Positions 23,100-35,754 of a DNA stretch of 64,000 nt are shown here, in pieces (positions within the stretch are counted from its first letter, which is position 1; every line of letters begins with the position of its first letter). The notes below the pieces were generated by a model. The model was not told the DNA's origin and ran no database searches. It saw nothing but the letters and a program-made list of their open reading frames with translations. The DNA lies in NCBI GenBank assembly GCA_958510875.1, contig OY294069.1, positions 4,154,001 through 4,218,000 of the forward strand, in the 5' to 3' direction. The DNA comes from Endomychus coccineus. Taxonomy: Eukaryota > Arthropoda > Insecta > Coleoptera > Endomychidae. Both the position numbers and the translations under genes were made by a program.

Positions 23100-24685
23100 A
23101 TCACAAAGTAACGGCTTCCACAATTGAATTTTTGAATAAACATCACCTCACAAGTCGTAGTTATTATATTTTGAATAGATGAGAAAGTGAATCGAGGACA
23201 ACGTGGAACCAAATAGTCTCTAGTATGGCAGGTCCTTTCCCAATTGCTTTCGTTCTCGATTCATCTATAGCGGAGTGTATGGTGTTGTTCCATTCTCGAC
23301 TATTCCAATATGTATATTACTCTTGTTATTACGAGCACTGTCATCTTATTCCTCATATCCAAATGAAATAGTTTCTGGATAATCAATGAAGCATGTAAAT
23401 TTGTATGTAAACGGTATTGAAAAGTTTGGGCGCTCATAACAAAGGAAAGTTCCGCAATAGAGAAAGCTGAAGTTTTAACATCATGCAATAGCATATAGAC
23501 TCCCATTAATTAATTATACGCTATAGAAAGTTGGCATAGATGGCGTCTGATTTAAGTGACGCGATTCATTTCTCGCATGTATTATCCGTGTCCGTGCATG
23601 TATATTCTCTTGCACATGTATATCTATCTCCCATCTCTCTCACTTCTCATCCCTGCATAGATTATTTGTCATAGTGTCTGTATTTGTTTAGGATTAATGT
23701 ATACTTTGTAACAACCAGCGTGACATAGGTTGAAAGTTACTTGTGAAATATCGATGGCCAATTTACTGAATAAACATGATACACGGATTTTGTGTATCAG
23801 ACATTGTACAAATATATTCAAAATGTTTACGTTCTCATTTCGTTCCCATGCAAACAGAGTAATTTTACATAGAGCTCATTGACTGACGCTTTTCCAGATA
23901 TTCAATCTACAAAACTCTTGACGCTCATACTCACATATTCCGAATACATGTTAGACCAAGGCCTAATGTGTTCATTGGGATATAACTAATGTTTAGCATC
24001 AGTAAAATTTCACAATGGTTTGAGGAGCCGAGAACGGTCTTCCGTTCAGAGCGTCGTATCGGTTTACATGAGGAGAGCGTGGAAACGAAATCCTCTCTCA
24101 GTTTTGCTTGGACATTTCTTAAGATGACTGTGTTTCGATAGAAGTTCATTTACCCATCGAATCTGTAGTTTGCTCAAGTTAACTATTGAGTTGGTTTGCT
24201 CTCGGGTACTTTTGTCCTCAATAACTTCTAACCGATATAGAATTGACTATTCTACAGAGTTTGTGTTCACAGAAAGCTTTCCAGATACAAGAACCATTGA
24301 CGGGCTCTCCACCAGTCAGCCAACTTCTTCATTCTCTGTGAGATCATAATATCTAGATGCAAAGCTCGCTGCAACCAGTTTGCGGTAGAATTCGGAGCTT
24401 GGTGCAACTATAATGACATATCCTTATGATAGTATGTTGTAGGAATACCGAACTGTGAGGTCGAACGTATCTCTGAGGCTATATTATGCACTTACTTATC
24501 GAGAGCGGGAGCGCGTCAATCAAGTATATCCATTCTTGTAGATCAACAAGATCGTTCAATGATATTCCAAGAGGTCGTTTCGGAAATCTACAATTGCCCC
24601 ACCATTCGAAGTTCTTCTGGTTGGCTAGAACCAATTTGCAGTCTAGAGGCTTTTTATTCCATCTTCTATAACTTGTTCAACGAGT
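23100..24685. other. No recognisable gene
   Basis: Only short unrecognised frames (for example 24149-23931 minus). No repeat family recognised. Confidence 0.4.
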
Positions 24686-24689
24686 GTTA

Positions 24690-24855
24690 TTATCACTATA
24701 GATGAAAAATAATCACCCCTATCCACTAAAAATACTATTAAAGTAGTGAGAACCTTTCGGCTACTAAGTAATCATTATTAGTTTACTCTGAGGATGACTA
24801 CTTGGTAGCCGAAAGGTCTTCGATACTTCAACAGTATTAGTAGTGGATAAGGTTG
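24690..24855. repeat. Palindrome with hammerhead-like arms (third element family)
   Basis: Imperfect arms of about 80 bp face outward from an axis near 24775. The shared blocks are ATCCACTA, ACCTTTCGGCTAC and AGTA, present in both orientations. The right arm contains CTGAGGA (CUGANGA-like), a GACTAC-TTG-GTAGCC hairpin after one extra T, and GAAA, which mirrors the PLE ribozyme plan. Stem III and stem I are not convincing, so I call it only hammerhead-like. No protein-coding part is attached. Confidence 0.55.
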
Positions 24856-24859
24856 ATTA

Positions 24860-26635
24860 TTTCTCATTTAGTGTTGAAGTGTATCCACAGTCTGAACTCT
24901 TTTATAGTTTATGGGTATTAGTTCTCTTATACTTTTTTTATACACTCTTATTTATAGGTTCCCATTCTCCCGATATTTTTGAAACAGAGAAACCTAGAGA
25001 GTACTCTTCCTCTACATTTCTTATCGAACTGCAGTCGCGGGTGGTCCATTCCTCGTTTCTTTTTCGGTGCGCTAGAATGTCCCTGAGTGACCCCTTTTTC
25101 AAAAATGTACACGCCCAATTTCTTTTCATAACAAACGTTAGTATAATTGTTGCTTCGCTGAATCGTAGATAAGCTGTTGTGAAAACATCATCTTAGTAAT
25201 GTAATGAGCAAAAGCGTAGATAAGCGTGTGCTTTAATGCTGAAGTCTCCCATCTTCAGACGATTCTCTGCTTATGAAGCATCCATAATGAGATTGTTACT
25301 GATTGAGCAATATAACGATTCATCAAATTTAATGTAAATGAGTGAACATTTGAACCGCACCTTATCAAAGGAAAGATCCAGCGGCTTGTGTAGGGTTTAC
25401 TGTTCCATTTCACGCATCAGCATTTGCTTCGTAGGCTTCTGAACAAGACGATTTTCACGTTACGGACCTTTCTTGCTTAAACTGCGAGAACCAGATAAGA
25501 TTTTCACCGCGACAACATCTGGTTGATGATTCGCGGAGGCGGCAACGTGATATGCGTGTCTTTGTTTAATTGTAATGGAAATATAGACACCAAAGAATAT
25601 GAACGAGGTGTCACGTTTGACGAGATGAAAGTAGGCGTTGGAAATATTTATCCGGAACATGTCCGTTCCAATCTGATGTTACGTCTTGTTTACCGAAAAC
25701 ATTCAAGAAAGAAATCGCTTTGGAAGGTTCCACATAGGCCTCCCAGATTCCATAGGGAATTACCAAGTATTCAAGATCATCGCAACATGTGGTTCAATAT
25801 ACAGATTGAATTTCTATCAGCGGTGCATAAGAGAGTCTTGTGAGTCAGAGCGAGCCAGACTCATAGCATTGTTTCGCAAGAGAAAAAAGCTGTGATTAAT
25901 TGTGTTGAATAGAAGACTTCCGCGGAAAGCTAGTCTTGAAAATTCTTGGCTTGCCAGTGTATTCCGCGTTACAATAGCACGATTAAATGCCGACGTTCGC
26001 CAACCATTACAAGTGAAAATTCAGGGCAGTAGCGACGTCGACTCAGCCGCCGCTCAAAATAATATATTGCTAATGTTAGAAACAGCTAATTGTGTATAAA
26101 GACATCGAATAACACTCCATGTCATGACATTTCATCAAATTGACAAAGATAATCAAAGCACAAATTGACTTGAAGATATTCAACAACTCTATGTTTTGTA
26201 CTCTATGATTATTAAAATATTTTCTCTTTTTTTTCCAGGTGACTGTCAAAATCATTGGATTACAACCACTTTGATTCCGTTAGGGGTTGAATTTCGAAAA
26301 CCTACCTACCTGCCAAATATCAAGTTTGTGAACCTAATTTTAGATTTTTTGATGAGTCAGAGAGTGGTATTCCTCTTATACGGGTTCAGAAGAATAACTT
26401 TCTTGAGACAGATTCAAACTAGAAATGTTCCGAATAAATAATTGTTCAACATTTGTGTGAAATTGAAATTATTCGACTGTTTAGAATGTCACTTTTGTAA
26501 CAACCAACTATGAACCTATAGCATGGATTCATTTTTTATAATCTGCTCATTATTCTGCACACAGGGTGATAGAATACTAGTGTGATTGGAACATCATCCG
26601 ATTTCCTTTTATACTCTTTTTTCACATTAATACAG
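24860..26635. other. No confirmed gene; R2 repeat inside
   Basis: Open frames at 24843-25172, 25523-25843 and 25902-26099 show no recognised domain. The 25.5-26.1 kb interval is less AT-rich and could hide decayed coding sequence, but I cannot name a family. A dispersed repeat (R2) lies at 25790-25895. Confidence 0.35.
25790..25895 (+). repeat. Dispersed repeat R2, copy 1
   Basis: Shares GTGCATAAGAGAGTCTTGTG, GAGC(G)AGCCAGAC and ATTG(T/C)TTC(G)CAAGAG blocks with 30755-30850 and 50650-50740. The arrangement suggests one dispersed family of at least 100 bp. Confidence 0.65.
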
Positions 26636-26639
26636 CTTT

Positions 26640-27800
26640 TGACGGACATGCCGACAGCAGGGGAAAAAGCAGTCGCCTTTCGACAGGCCCTGCAGTTGAC
26701 ATCAAGGAGCTACACACCCATCACGTTGTGGCGATAGACCAAGGTGTTGATTACGCCATCTTGGCAAGCTGTGATAAATCCATCAGCCCAGCTGATCTCA
26801 GGTAGCCGAAGTTCAGCCTGATTGACAAGCCGAGTGTTTCGATGTTCCGTGGAAAACATATTGTATCGAACTGTCGACATGCCGCCTGAGCATAAGATCT
26901 TCCTCCGCGACATTTATCTGTGCTTTCAGACGAGAAGGTTGAAACTCGAGGTTGCCCTATTCTCGACTGATGTGAAATTCGAGACAAAGTTCTTCCGCAG
27001 CCTCTATACCAGCCCATTCGTGACTTTTGACAAGGCACAGAAGGGGATCCGAACTCTTATAAACCTTACAAGCTGTACTCAGAACCACACTGCAGACCCT
27101 CTAGACTAAGGAGTTCCCTACCTCCCCGATGACGTGGGGGATAAATGCGGGAAACGGACGACTTAAGATGCAAACTGCTTATGGATATGTATCATTTTCC
27201 GGATGTCCTTGTCGAGTCTATGCAGCTCATCGACCGTCCATTTCACCACTCCAAAAGAATGAAACGGGACTGGAACGGCGAGCATATTTGTTGCAGACGC
27301 CACGTTCTCACTCAAAAGTTCGGAATACTAAATCTTCCGAACAAGTCTTCTGTACTTGACGCGGAGAGCCACCTTCAACTAAGAAGTGTTCAATTCCCGG
27401 GTATCGATAGGTCTCTCCAGCATTAAGATGTTTAAGGACGCTTCCGTCGGCAAGCTGCATATTCTCGTGCACTTCCGGAGATCGTACTCTCTTCAAATGA
27501 AACACTGGGCACTTGTCCACTCCCAAATCTATGCCTACGGCTCGTATATATTCCTGAAACACATTGAGAGCTCGATGCGGGTGTTTGTCTACAGAGGCAT
27601 ACAGTTTCAGATCATCCATGTAAAATAAATGGGTTATCTGATGCCTCCGATCTTTCGGTGGTCCAGAGTAATATTCATGAGTTCTTTCTAATAGCCTGTC
27701 GGTTGGTGAAATTCCAGGGAAGTCAGGATTTTCTAGAGAACCTCGTTTGGCTAATCCATCGATCAGTCCATTCTCTGACACGGGCGGGTACACACAATAG
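26640..27800 (-). pseudogene. LINE-C reverse transcriptase and 3' part (R4/Dong-like)
   Basis: The minus frame 27793-27308 reads EYYSGPPKDRRHQIT, LFYMDDLKLYASVDKH with the catalytic YMDD intact, RAVGIDLGVDKCPVF and YRYPGIEHF. These are RT motif C and the following thumb region of an R2/R4-group LINE. Further downstream (27038-26751) the frame matches the 3' part of the 2240-3320 copy. Frameshifts separate the two parts. The better-preserved catalytic box makes this the reference copy of LINE-C in the window. Confidence 0.8.
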
Positions 27801-29105
27801 CATCAGTTTATTCACGTTCAATAAAGGCATATATTCAAACCATCAGGGTATAGAAGGGATGAATAATTAGCGTTGTCTCTGAATATATGTTTTAGAGTGA
27901 ACTAAGAACGGATCCTTGAGATACACCAGCTTTTCCTTGAACTTAAGATGATGTATGCCTTCTGTAGACAACATTTGGTCTTCAACACCTCACTACAAGA
28001 ACCCAATTAATCAGTTGATTTGACCTCATCTAAGTGTAATCAATGGTTAAATATTTCAAGTGCATTCTAGGTTGATAGAACAGATCTGACTGACGACCAT
28101 CCTCGCAAATAACTTAGGGAAAATATTGAGAAAGCAAATCAAATAATATAGTTACAGCTGATCAATCTTATATTTCAATCAAAACAACACACAGCCGCTT
28201 CACCTCAAATGGAGCTTCTTGGTGAACTTGCGAATAAAAGCTTCCAATTTGTAATTTGGATTTCCGCTCGATCCACGACCACTGCATCACAATCTGTATA
28301 TCGTTTCCCGTTTCCACTGAGGATAATCTATTTATACCTTTAGTTTTCCAGCTTCACGAATCATGTACCCAGGGTAAAAGGCAAAATTCATCCTTGTCTG
28401 AATGAGATTGCTGAAAGCAAAATACTTTCTGCAACAAAGAGGGTGTCAAAGAGGCATGACTGAGAGCATTTAGTAGATGAAGGGGTGACGTATATTACAC
28501 TTATGCTTTGTACATTTAGCAATCTAGGAGTTGTTGAATTTTTCGCGAGCACGTGTTGTTTTTCTAAAGCATCAGAGGCAGCTCTGATGAATAATATACG
28601 CGTCTATAGAGAGAATATGGACGGTTGACAGCTCTCGTAAATTGTCAGTCTGACAACAATGACCGAGTGCATGTGTATCTACTTACTCGACGTTGCAACG
28701 GATAACCCGTGACTTTTGTTCGAGTTAAACTAATATCGATTCTGTTTTGTACAACGGTAACTGACAGGCACCGATCCACAAACGGTTTAACGGAATTTTG
28801 TTTAATTATAAGTCTGTTTCATCGTAACAAGTTTATCAATCGGAGATTATTATTTCTGAAACAGTTCATTGGAACGATTTCTGGAATATGAATGCAAAGA
28901 CCTAAATACTTTTGAGGTATTTGTAGGGAGTAGGTTATTGATTGATGAAAAGGGTATTATTCTCTTCGTAGACATTCCATAATTACCAATTCAAAAACAT
29001 CAGAAATGCTAGAGATTTGTACTAATTAAAATGATTCATTAAGCGGTAGTATTTGTTGCACTTATTGGTCATTATCATATACAATCAGTTACATTACAAT
29101 CCTAA
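27800..29105. other. No recognisable gene
   Basis: DNA between a LINE-C fragment and the fold-back element. Short frames only, without motifs. Confidence 0.4.
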
Positions 29106-29107
29106 TA

Positions 29108-30650
29108 GTCCAGGCAATAAGTACGGAAAAAGACCATAATAAAAACATAGTAAGATAGAATTTCAAAATTTTTCTTGCATTTTGTTTCTAATACCCCATA
29201 GATCATTCACGACTATCAAGACCGTGGGGGTCGAACTACCTACCCCCTCAAAACGGGGTTTCAACCCCCCAGAGGAGCATTCTCATAAAAACAGTCTAAA
29301 ATCAATGAATTAGGAGCCGAAAATTACCCCTAGTATGTTTTTTGGGTCGCTGATCACGATTCCGCTGTTATTTTTTCCCAAAAAACTCTTTCCAGATGGA
29401 AAATTCGGGGAATTTGAGATTTTCCTGAGACGGTTATGAATGATAAAGTATAATTTTGTTGCAAAAAATGACCGCTAGTAGGTTTTTTGGGTCGTTGATC
29501 ACGATTCCGCTGTTAGTTCTCTCGGGAAACTCCCTCCAGATGGGAATTTGGGAAAATAATATATAATTTATAATTTTGTTGCAAAAATGACATCTTGTTG
29601 GTATTTTGGGTAGCTGATCACGATTCCGCTTTTATTTTTTCCAAAAAACTCTCTCCAGATGGAAAATCCCAAATTTCCCATCGGGAGGTAGTTTTCCGAG
29701 AAAACTAACAGCGGAATCGTGATCAGCTACCCAAAAACATACTAGGGGTCATTTTTACAATAAAATTATACTTTATTATTCATAACCGTCTCAGGAAGAT
29801 CTCAAATTTCCCGAATTTTCCATCTGGAGAGTTTTTTGGGAAAACTAACAGCGGAATCGTGATCAACGAACCAAAAAACCTACTAGAGTCATTTTTGCAA
29901 CAAAATTATACTTTATTATTCATAACCGTCTCAGGAAGATCTCAAATTTCCCGAATTTTCCCTCTGGAGAGTTTTTGGGAAAAATAACAGCGAAATCGTG
30001 ATCAACGAACCAAAAAACCTACTAGAGGTCATTTTTGCAACAAAATTATACTTTATTATTCATATCCGTCTCAGGAAAATCTCAAATTTCCCGAATTTTC
30101 CATCTGGAGAGTTTTTTCGGAAAAATAACAGCGGAATCGTGATCAACGACCCAAAAAACCTACTATAGGTCATTTTTGCAACAAAATTATACTTTATCAT
30201 TCATATCCGTCTCAGGAGAATCTCAAATTTCTCGAATTTCCCATCTGGAAAGAGTTTTTTGGGAAAAATAACAGCGGAATCTTGATCAGCGAACCAAAAA
30301 ACCTACTAGAGGTCATTTTTGCAACAAAATTATAAATTATATATCATATATAAATTTTCCAAATTTCCTATCTGGACGGAGTTTCCCGAGAAAACTAACT
30401 GCGGAATCGTGATCAGCGACCCAAAAAACTTACTAGGGGTCATTTTCGGCTCCCAATTCATTAATTTTGGACTGTTTTCATAAGTATGCTCCTCTGGGGG
30501 GTTGAATCCCCGTTTTGAGGGGGTAGGAAGGTCGAACCCCGCGGTCTTGATAGTCGTGAATGATCTATGGAGTATTAGGAACAAAATGCAAAAAAAAAAT
30601 TGAAATTCTAGCTTACCGTATTTTTTTTTTGTCTGCTTCGTTGCCTGGAC
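29108..30650. mobile_element. Fold-back element with TA-flanked termini and internal inverted tandem repeats
   Basis: Ends: GTCCAGGCAA at 29108 and its complement TTGCCTGGAC ending at 30650, each flanked by TA (29106-29107 and 30651-30652), as expected for a two-base TA target duplication. Long inverted arms follow (about 29108-29340 against 30420-30650), including a CCCCCTCAAAACGGGG-type block and its complement. Inside, a unit of about 130-140 bp (CAACAAAATTATACTTTATT, CGTCTCAGGA, CATCTGGAGAG, ACAGCGGAATCGTGATCA, AAAAAACCTACTAG) is repeated about seven times, the left copies in one orientation and the right copies in the other. No ORF. It would extrude as a hairpin. Confidence 0.85.
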
Positions 30651-30734
30651 TATAAGTTATATAAAATACAGCACATAATGCACTTCCAAAAGTGTAGTGC
30701 TATCACTCCATACACATTTTACACAGAGACATTG

Positions 30735-30880
30735 TGAACTATACTAATACACAGATTGAATTTGAATCAGAGGTGCATTATAGGAGTATTGTGAGCTAGA
30801 GTGAACCAGACGCATTGCATTGCTTCACAAGAGCGATCAGTGAAGCGCTATTACAATGGGTTGCTTTGACAATATGCGAA
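30735..30880 (+). repeat. Dispersed repeat R2, copy 2
   Basis: Shares ACAGATTGAATTT, TCAGAGGTGCAT, GTGAGCTAGAG, CATTGCATTG and GTGAAGCGCTATTAC with the R2 copies at 25790 and 50640. It is the most complete copy on the 3' side. Confidence 0.65.
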
Positions 30881-31600
30881 GCGCGTAACTCGCGATAGAA
30901 GCATGGTAAAACATTGATTTGGAAATTTTTGACATCTCATAACTAGCTGACAGGCAAGCTTTGATTCGAATTCTCACTTATCCCAATTTTTGTCCAATTT
31001 AGCTGGCTCTGATTAAATCACTATACATCGCTCATTGGAACTCAAACTGTATACAATTTTCACTCCTTTCACTGTACGAAGTATATAGTGCAAGGGGAGT
31101 ATTAGTGGCAGTCGGCTTGATGTTTACAATTTCAGGTCAGGTATAATACCTCATCGACCTGTTATTTTGAAGTTTTTATTGGAACCTGCTCGGGTATCAA
31201 ATATCTTAGTTGATCTACACATCCTTAAGGTTCTTTCAAGCTGCCACTACCAGGTGTATAATTCAGCATACCTATAAGCTGTTCAGACTACGTTGCATTG
31301 ACCCCTTCCCAGGAACTATCTCAGATTACATATAATTATATATTCATATCTATTTAACAATTCATTCTGATGTTCCTTCTGCAGGAGGTATTTGCTGACA
31401 GGTGATCAAGAATTACCAGTTGAGTTTGTTAATCAAATTAAATGATGAATATATATTGGGTGAAAGTTAACAAAATTTGATATATAACAACACAATTATA
31501 AAGTTAGTCCCAAAATCTGGTCATGGGAATGATAGCATATAAATTTAAAGACTGGTCTAATTCAGGTTCACTCCAAGTGGGAACCTGGGAGAAGGTTATC
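30880..31600. other. No recognisable gene
   Basis: No motif-bearing frame and no repeat recognised. Confidence 0.4.
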
Positions 31601-32560
31601 AATGTCGCTAGTTCTACTCCTTTCGTCACCATATGTAAATGTCATCAGGGCCGGGTGCATCAAAGTTTTTGGTACAGACCAGAGCTTGTAGAACATCATC
31701 CTCGATGACTGTCTCGCACACTTCTGTTCACGAAAGTTGAAGTTCAGCGCAAAACATTTTGGAGTGCGCTATAGGGCTGGTGTGTCTAGGTGAATTGAAC
31801 GCGGCGACTCGTACACTCCTTTCTAGAACTGCTCCACCTCCTCCCCAGTCGGGGGCAGCAATTATGGGCGGTGGAGATTCAAGATGCCAACTCGGACTAT
31901 CGAGAATTGTCCCTGATGCATCCAACCTGTCGGGCAAGATTTCTCCTTATCACGCCCAGGATTCGAATCCTATCCGCACAATGTTGCTTCTTGAAAGCCC
32001 TGCCGCTAGAAATAAAATCTATCACACATTGGATTCGGGACGCTTGCTGCCTAGCCGACTGAATTTGGCTTCGACCTTGTATAGGAGCCGTTCGGTTTTC
32101 TCTATCCCGTCATGCGGTCCGCACTTCCGGAACGTGTTGCTTTGCGGCACCATACACGGCCTCGTTGATTTCTCAGAGGTCGGCGAATTCCGGAGGCTCG
32201 TCATTGATCAACATGTCCAAGTTCTAAGATTAACTCAGATTTGTTCTTGTATAGTCTCTGAGTATTCTCAGTTCTGCAAGGTTTGCGGAGGAAAATCACG
32301 GCATTGGGTATGGATGATGCACCAAAGAGCGTACAGCCGCGCCATGTATCCCCTACGGGCTGGCTTGCTACGTTCAAACCAGTCCAGTAAGTCATGTCTG
32401 GTCAGAGCTTGCAGTTACGTCGCGGTCGTCAACGTCGGGACCATCCTGTTGGTCTCCCACTCACATGTCCCTGCTCCTTATTCGCCAAGGAGCTGATTTG
32501 GGAAGCCATTCTTTTGTTGTGAGGAACAAAAGATGTACTCTGTGTTGGGTTGTTAGCCCA
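31600..32560 (-). pseudogene. LINE-C N-terminal and linker fragment (R4/Dong-like)
   Basis: The minus strand matches 3330-3910 through 31786-32100. Further up in element order it contains a stretch like SLRNSPTSEKSTRP, then KTERLLYKVEAKFS, consistent with the region between the N-terminal domain and the RT in R4-type elements. The 245-codon plus-strand frame over the same bases (31759-32496) is its antisense shadow. It has the same orientation as 26640-27800 and covers the complementary 5' part, so both may be one insertion split by the fold-back element and other DNA. Confidence 0.65.
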
Positions 32561-33715
32561 ACATCGGGACGGCATCATCGGTATTGAGTGAAGTTATCGA
32601 GCCGATTCAACCCCGACTTTTTATCGTGGCTGTCCCCTCAACACGCGGATATGTGGAGGCGCTACTCATGGTGACGTTAATGGAGGAAGACGTTGAGAAT
32701 AATTGCTTGTATTTGCATCTCCGTTCATATAAAAACATTTTTGTTTTGAGGCGCCATGGAAATGAAGCCTCCGGGGACATACATAACCTTCGCGTCTCAT
32801 TTTGTCTAATATACCAAGTATTAAATATCTGTAGATTCAATTAGCCAGATTAAGATCCATATAGATTTGTATTAATAATTCCTATGCTGTCGTAAACATG
32901 CACATTACGTGTTGTATTCAAATCAATGGCATCAGAATAAGCGTGACATATTTTAAGTGCGTGTTAAGCTAATCGTTTTACTGCAACGTTTTCCTCTCTT
33001 GTACCAACTTAATAATAATTTAGTGCAGCAAATTCCGGCCATAACCACTACGATATTAAACGGATTATGAACGTTATTTCAACTCGTATTGGCGATAAGT
33101 TATTTTTTATCCCTTATTCCGCTCTTCTGGGGAATACGTTTTGCCACTAGATGATACAATTCCGATGTTTCTCTTCAACCCTTTTCATGTTACATACACT
33201 TTTCTTCTGAATCAGACAACAAGGGTGATAAATTTCTGAAACTGACCCTTCATATACATTCCAAAAATAAAAAATAGTTATCGATGGCGTTATAGCCGTT
33301 ACGGACGTAAAGTAAGATTCAAATATTCGATACGAATGTCAGGAGACATGCGCAGTTTGAAACAACAATCAACTTGTGTCAGGATTTTGCGCAAAAAATT
33401 GCTAATAGCGTAAAAGAAGAATTTATCCCTTTCAATTGGGCTCTTGTTTATTTTCCCTTGGTGTATTGTTTTCATGTACATTGTAGTGATGGCATATGTC
33501 AATTTTCTTCCAAATAGCATAGGCAGATATGAAATATTTCATTTAATCGACGATGGTAGTGAAAAATCAAGAGATATCTTATGTGAGATTTTGGGTATAC
33601 ATATATATTTAAGCGTATAACAAAATAATTGTCTTCACTGCCTCGGAATCATATACATTCATGAATATCACCAGATACATAAGCAAAGTGAAAATTCGCC
33701 GAAAAATGAAACAAG
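32560..33715. other. No recognisable gene
   Basis: Overlapping sense/antisense short frames (32584-32844) have no motif. Nothing else recognised. Confidence 0.4.
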
Positions 33716-33719
33716 GAAT

Positions 33720-34110
33720 GATTTATCTGGTCAAAACTTATTTTATTTCTTAACATAATCTCTTTGTAGCCAGATACACTTCGTCCAGCGTTCTTCTGAT
33801 TTTTCGATCCCTCCCAGATTTAACGATTTCGAAAATCTTCCATAATAGGCGTTTGTTCGACCGATAACCTCATCTTACGATCCAAATCTGTTTCCTCCGA
33901 GCCTATGGGAATAGATAAAAATCGCAGGATGCCAAATCTTTTTCCCGTGTTTACAAAAATCTTCAAGTTTGCTTGCTTTCATCGATGAGTGTCAAAACAG
34001 AAGTAAACGACATAATATCAGTCTGAAAATTCCAATGCGTTCTAAAGATGGTACATCACAAATGTCATAAGAGATTTTCGATTGTGACCCAATCTGTTTG
34101 AATCCATGTT
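33720..34110 (-). mobile_element. Mariner-like transposon remnant
   Basis: The minus strand near 33840-33765 reads LGGIEKSEERWTKCIWLQRD followed by YVKK, resembling the C-terminal RW.KCI...GDYVEK ending of mariner transposases. The adjoining DNA (33945-34060) recurs at 37665-37780. The remainder of the transposase is unreadable and no terminal repeats were found. The assignment is by motif resemblance only. Confidence 0.4.
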
Positions 34111-35750
34111 CTTTTCACCTTCTTCAAAATTTTTTATAAAAACCTCTATCTCTTAATGAAACACGGTGTTCCTTTTTGAATGTGCGATTAGATCCGCATC
34201 AGAAATAATCTCGATTGTCGTCATTTCCAGGAATCAAATAACTCTTCTTTATTGGATCAGGTCGTTTTCTGAAATGGTATATTATATTCCCGTTATTAAA
34301 AATATGGAACATACATTATCAACTGGATTACTTTTATATCCTGCTAGTTGTAATTAGCCCGAAAAGATATGAGTCTTGCGAATTTTTTGATCCCAAGCTT
34401 TTGATTTTTTCCAGTATAGCTTTTCTTACTTGTTGTTCTTTGTAGACTGTTTTTCACAATTGCATCCATAGTTAACTCTAGCTAGCATATCACTGCAAAA
34501 TTTGTAAAGCCGACCGCTATTCAAGTAGGTTTCTTTTAGCTCCTGCTTCCAAGTGTGTTTGTTTCTCTTCCTCACCGCTAATGTAACGTATTAAGAGGTA
34601 TCACTTTCATCACTCGTTTTATATACATCCTTTTAGATTTCATTAATTTAGCTATGTCTATTTCACTTTGTTTATTTCCGCTAACTTCGCGATTTCTTAC
34701 GCCTAAGGTTTTTAGTAGCAACTTTTCCTTTTTGTTGTCACCACTATAAGATTCACATTAGTCTGGATCTTGATTAAAGGCATCACATACACTATCGCCA
34801 CTATCAGAATGATGTGGATTCATGTTCACTACCTCTCCAATTTCAATACATTTATAAATTTAATGCAGGATATGTCCATGTTTCACTCTCATTTTGTTTC
34901 ATGGATATACATTCACGCCTTCTATTATCATGAATAAGAACTAGATATACGTATTTGTTATACTGAACGATGAGTTGAATTGAAATACGATAAAAACTCA
35001 ATTTTGATAAAAATGGCTCTTACGTACTTTTCATTCTCAGATTCTCATTATTAGTAAAATCGATCGACCGAAATACCTCATAATTGTGTCGACCCTAACG
35101 TGTCTGATCTCGTTAGGACAAAGTACGGTTATTACGTGGTCAAGTCCATCCCACACACGCAATAAAATCTCACCCTCTTGTCCACATTAACCTCGGCAAG
35201 AGTCCACTTAATTTTGACGGAAAGGGTGCTTGGTCCGATGCCGTATGTTTGTTTCTGAGCTTTCAAACGGCTCTAATACATAAAGTACCGATTTGACCGC
35301 GATGTCACAGTCTTATCTTAATGTCCAACGTGTCTTTATTCGTGAACCTCCATCGTTATTAGGCGTACTGACACCTTTGATGGTTGTTCAACGTGTTCGG
35401 TGAACTATGAATATCTTATCCGGTGAATAATTGGAAACAACATCCAACCAGACGTTGAATCAAAGGAGTAAACTATGTTCCTATAGTTCGTTCAAGCTAT
35501 ACTGGCAATAAATGTGAGCGAAGACAAAATTATATCAACCAGGGCTGCACTTATAGGAGGACGTGATATTAGATATATAAACATTTTCACTTACAATTAC
35601 ATAAAGTCACTATATTTCTCAATTTCAATTTCAATTTATTCGTTTATGAAAATATAGTACAAAGACATTCAGTATTTTATCAAACTAGTCAGTAACAATC
35701 AATTAAAGAAATTAAAAAAAATAAGAATTGAATTGTTTATGCCGTTACTT
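34110..35750. other. No recognisable gene
   Basis: No motif-bearing frames. A few Thr/Phe-rich short frames look random. Confidence 0.4.
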
Positions 35751-35754
35751 TCTG

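Noticed and set aside
24760..24815. A fully functional hammerhead at the third palindrome
   Set aside because: The core boxes are present but I could not form a stem III with an NUH site or a stem I of more than two pairs, so I list it only as hammerhead-like.
25523..26099. Possible host coding exons
   Set aside because: Overlapping frames without recognisable domains, one of which overlaps dispersed repeat R2. Coding function is not supported by the sequence alone.
29216..30560. CRISPR-like array
   Set aside because: The repeats are 130-140 bp, vary in sequence and are arranged in two opposing orientations inside a TA-flanked fold-back element in eukaryotic DNA, so CRISPR is excluded.
31759..32496. 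A 245-codon plus-strand ORF as a gene
   Set aside because: It lies antisense to a LINE-C fragment that matches 3330-3910 by DNA and protein motifs. The plus-strand translation has no recognisable domain.
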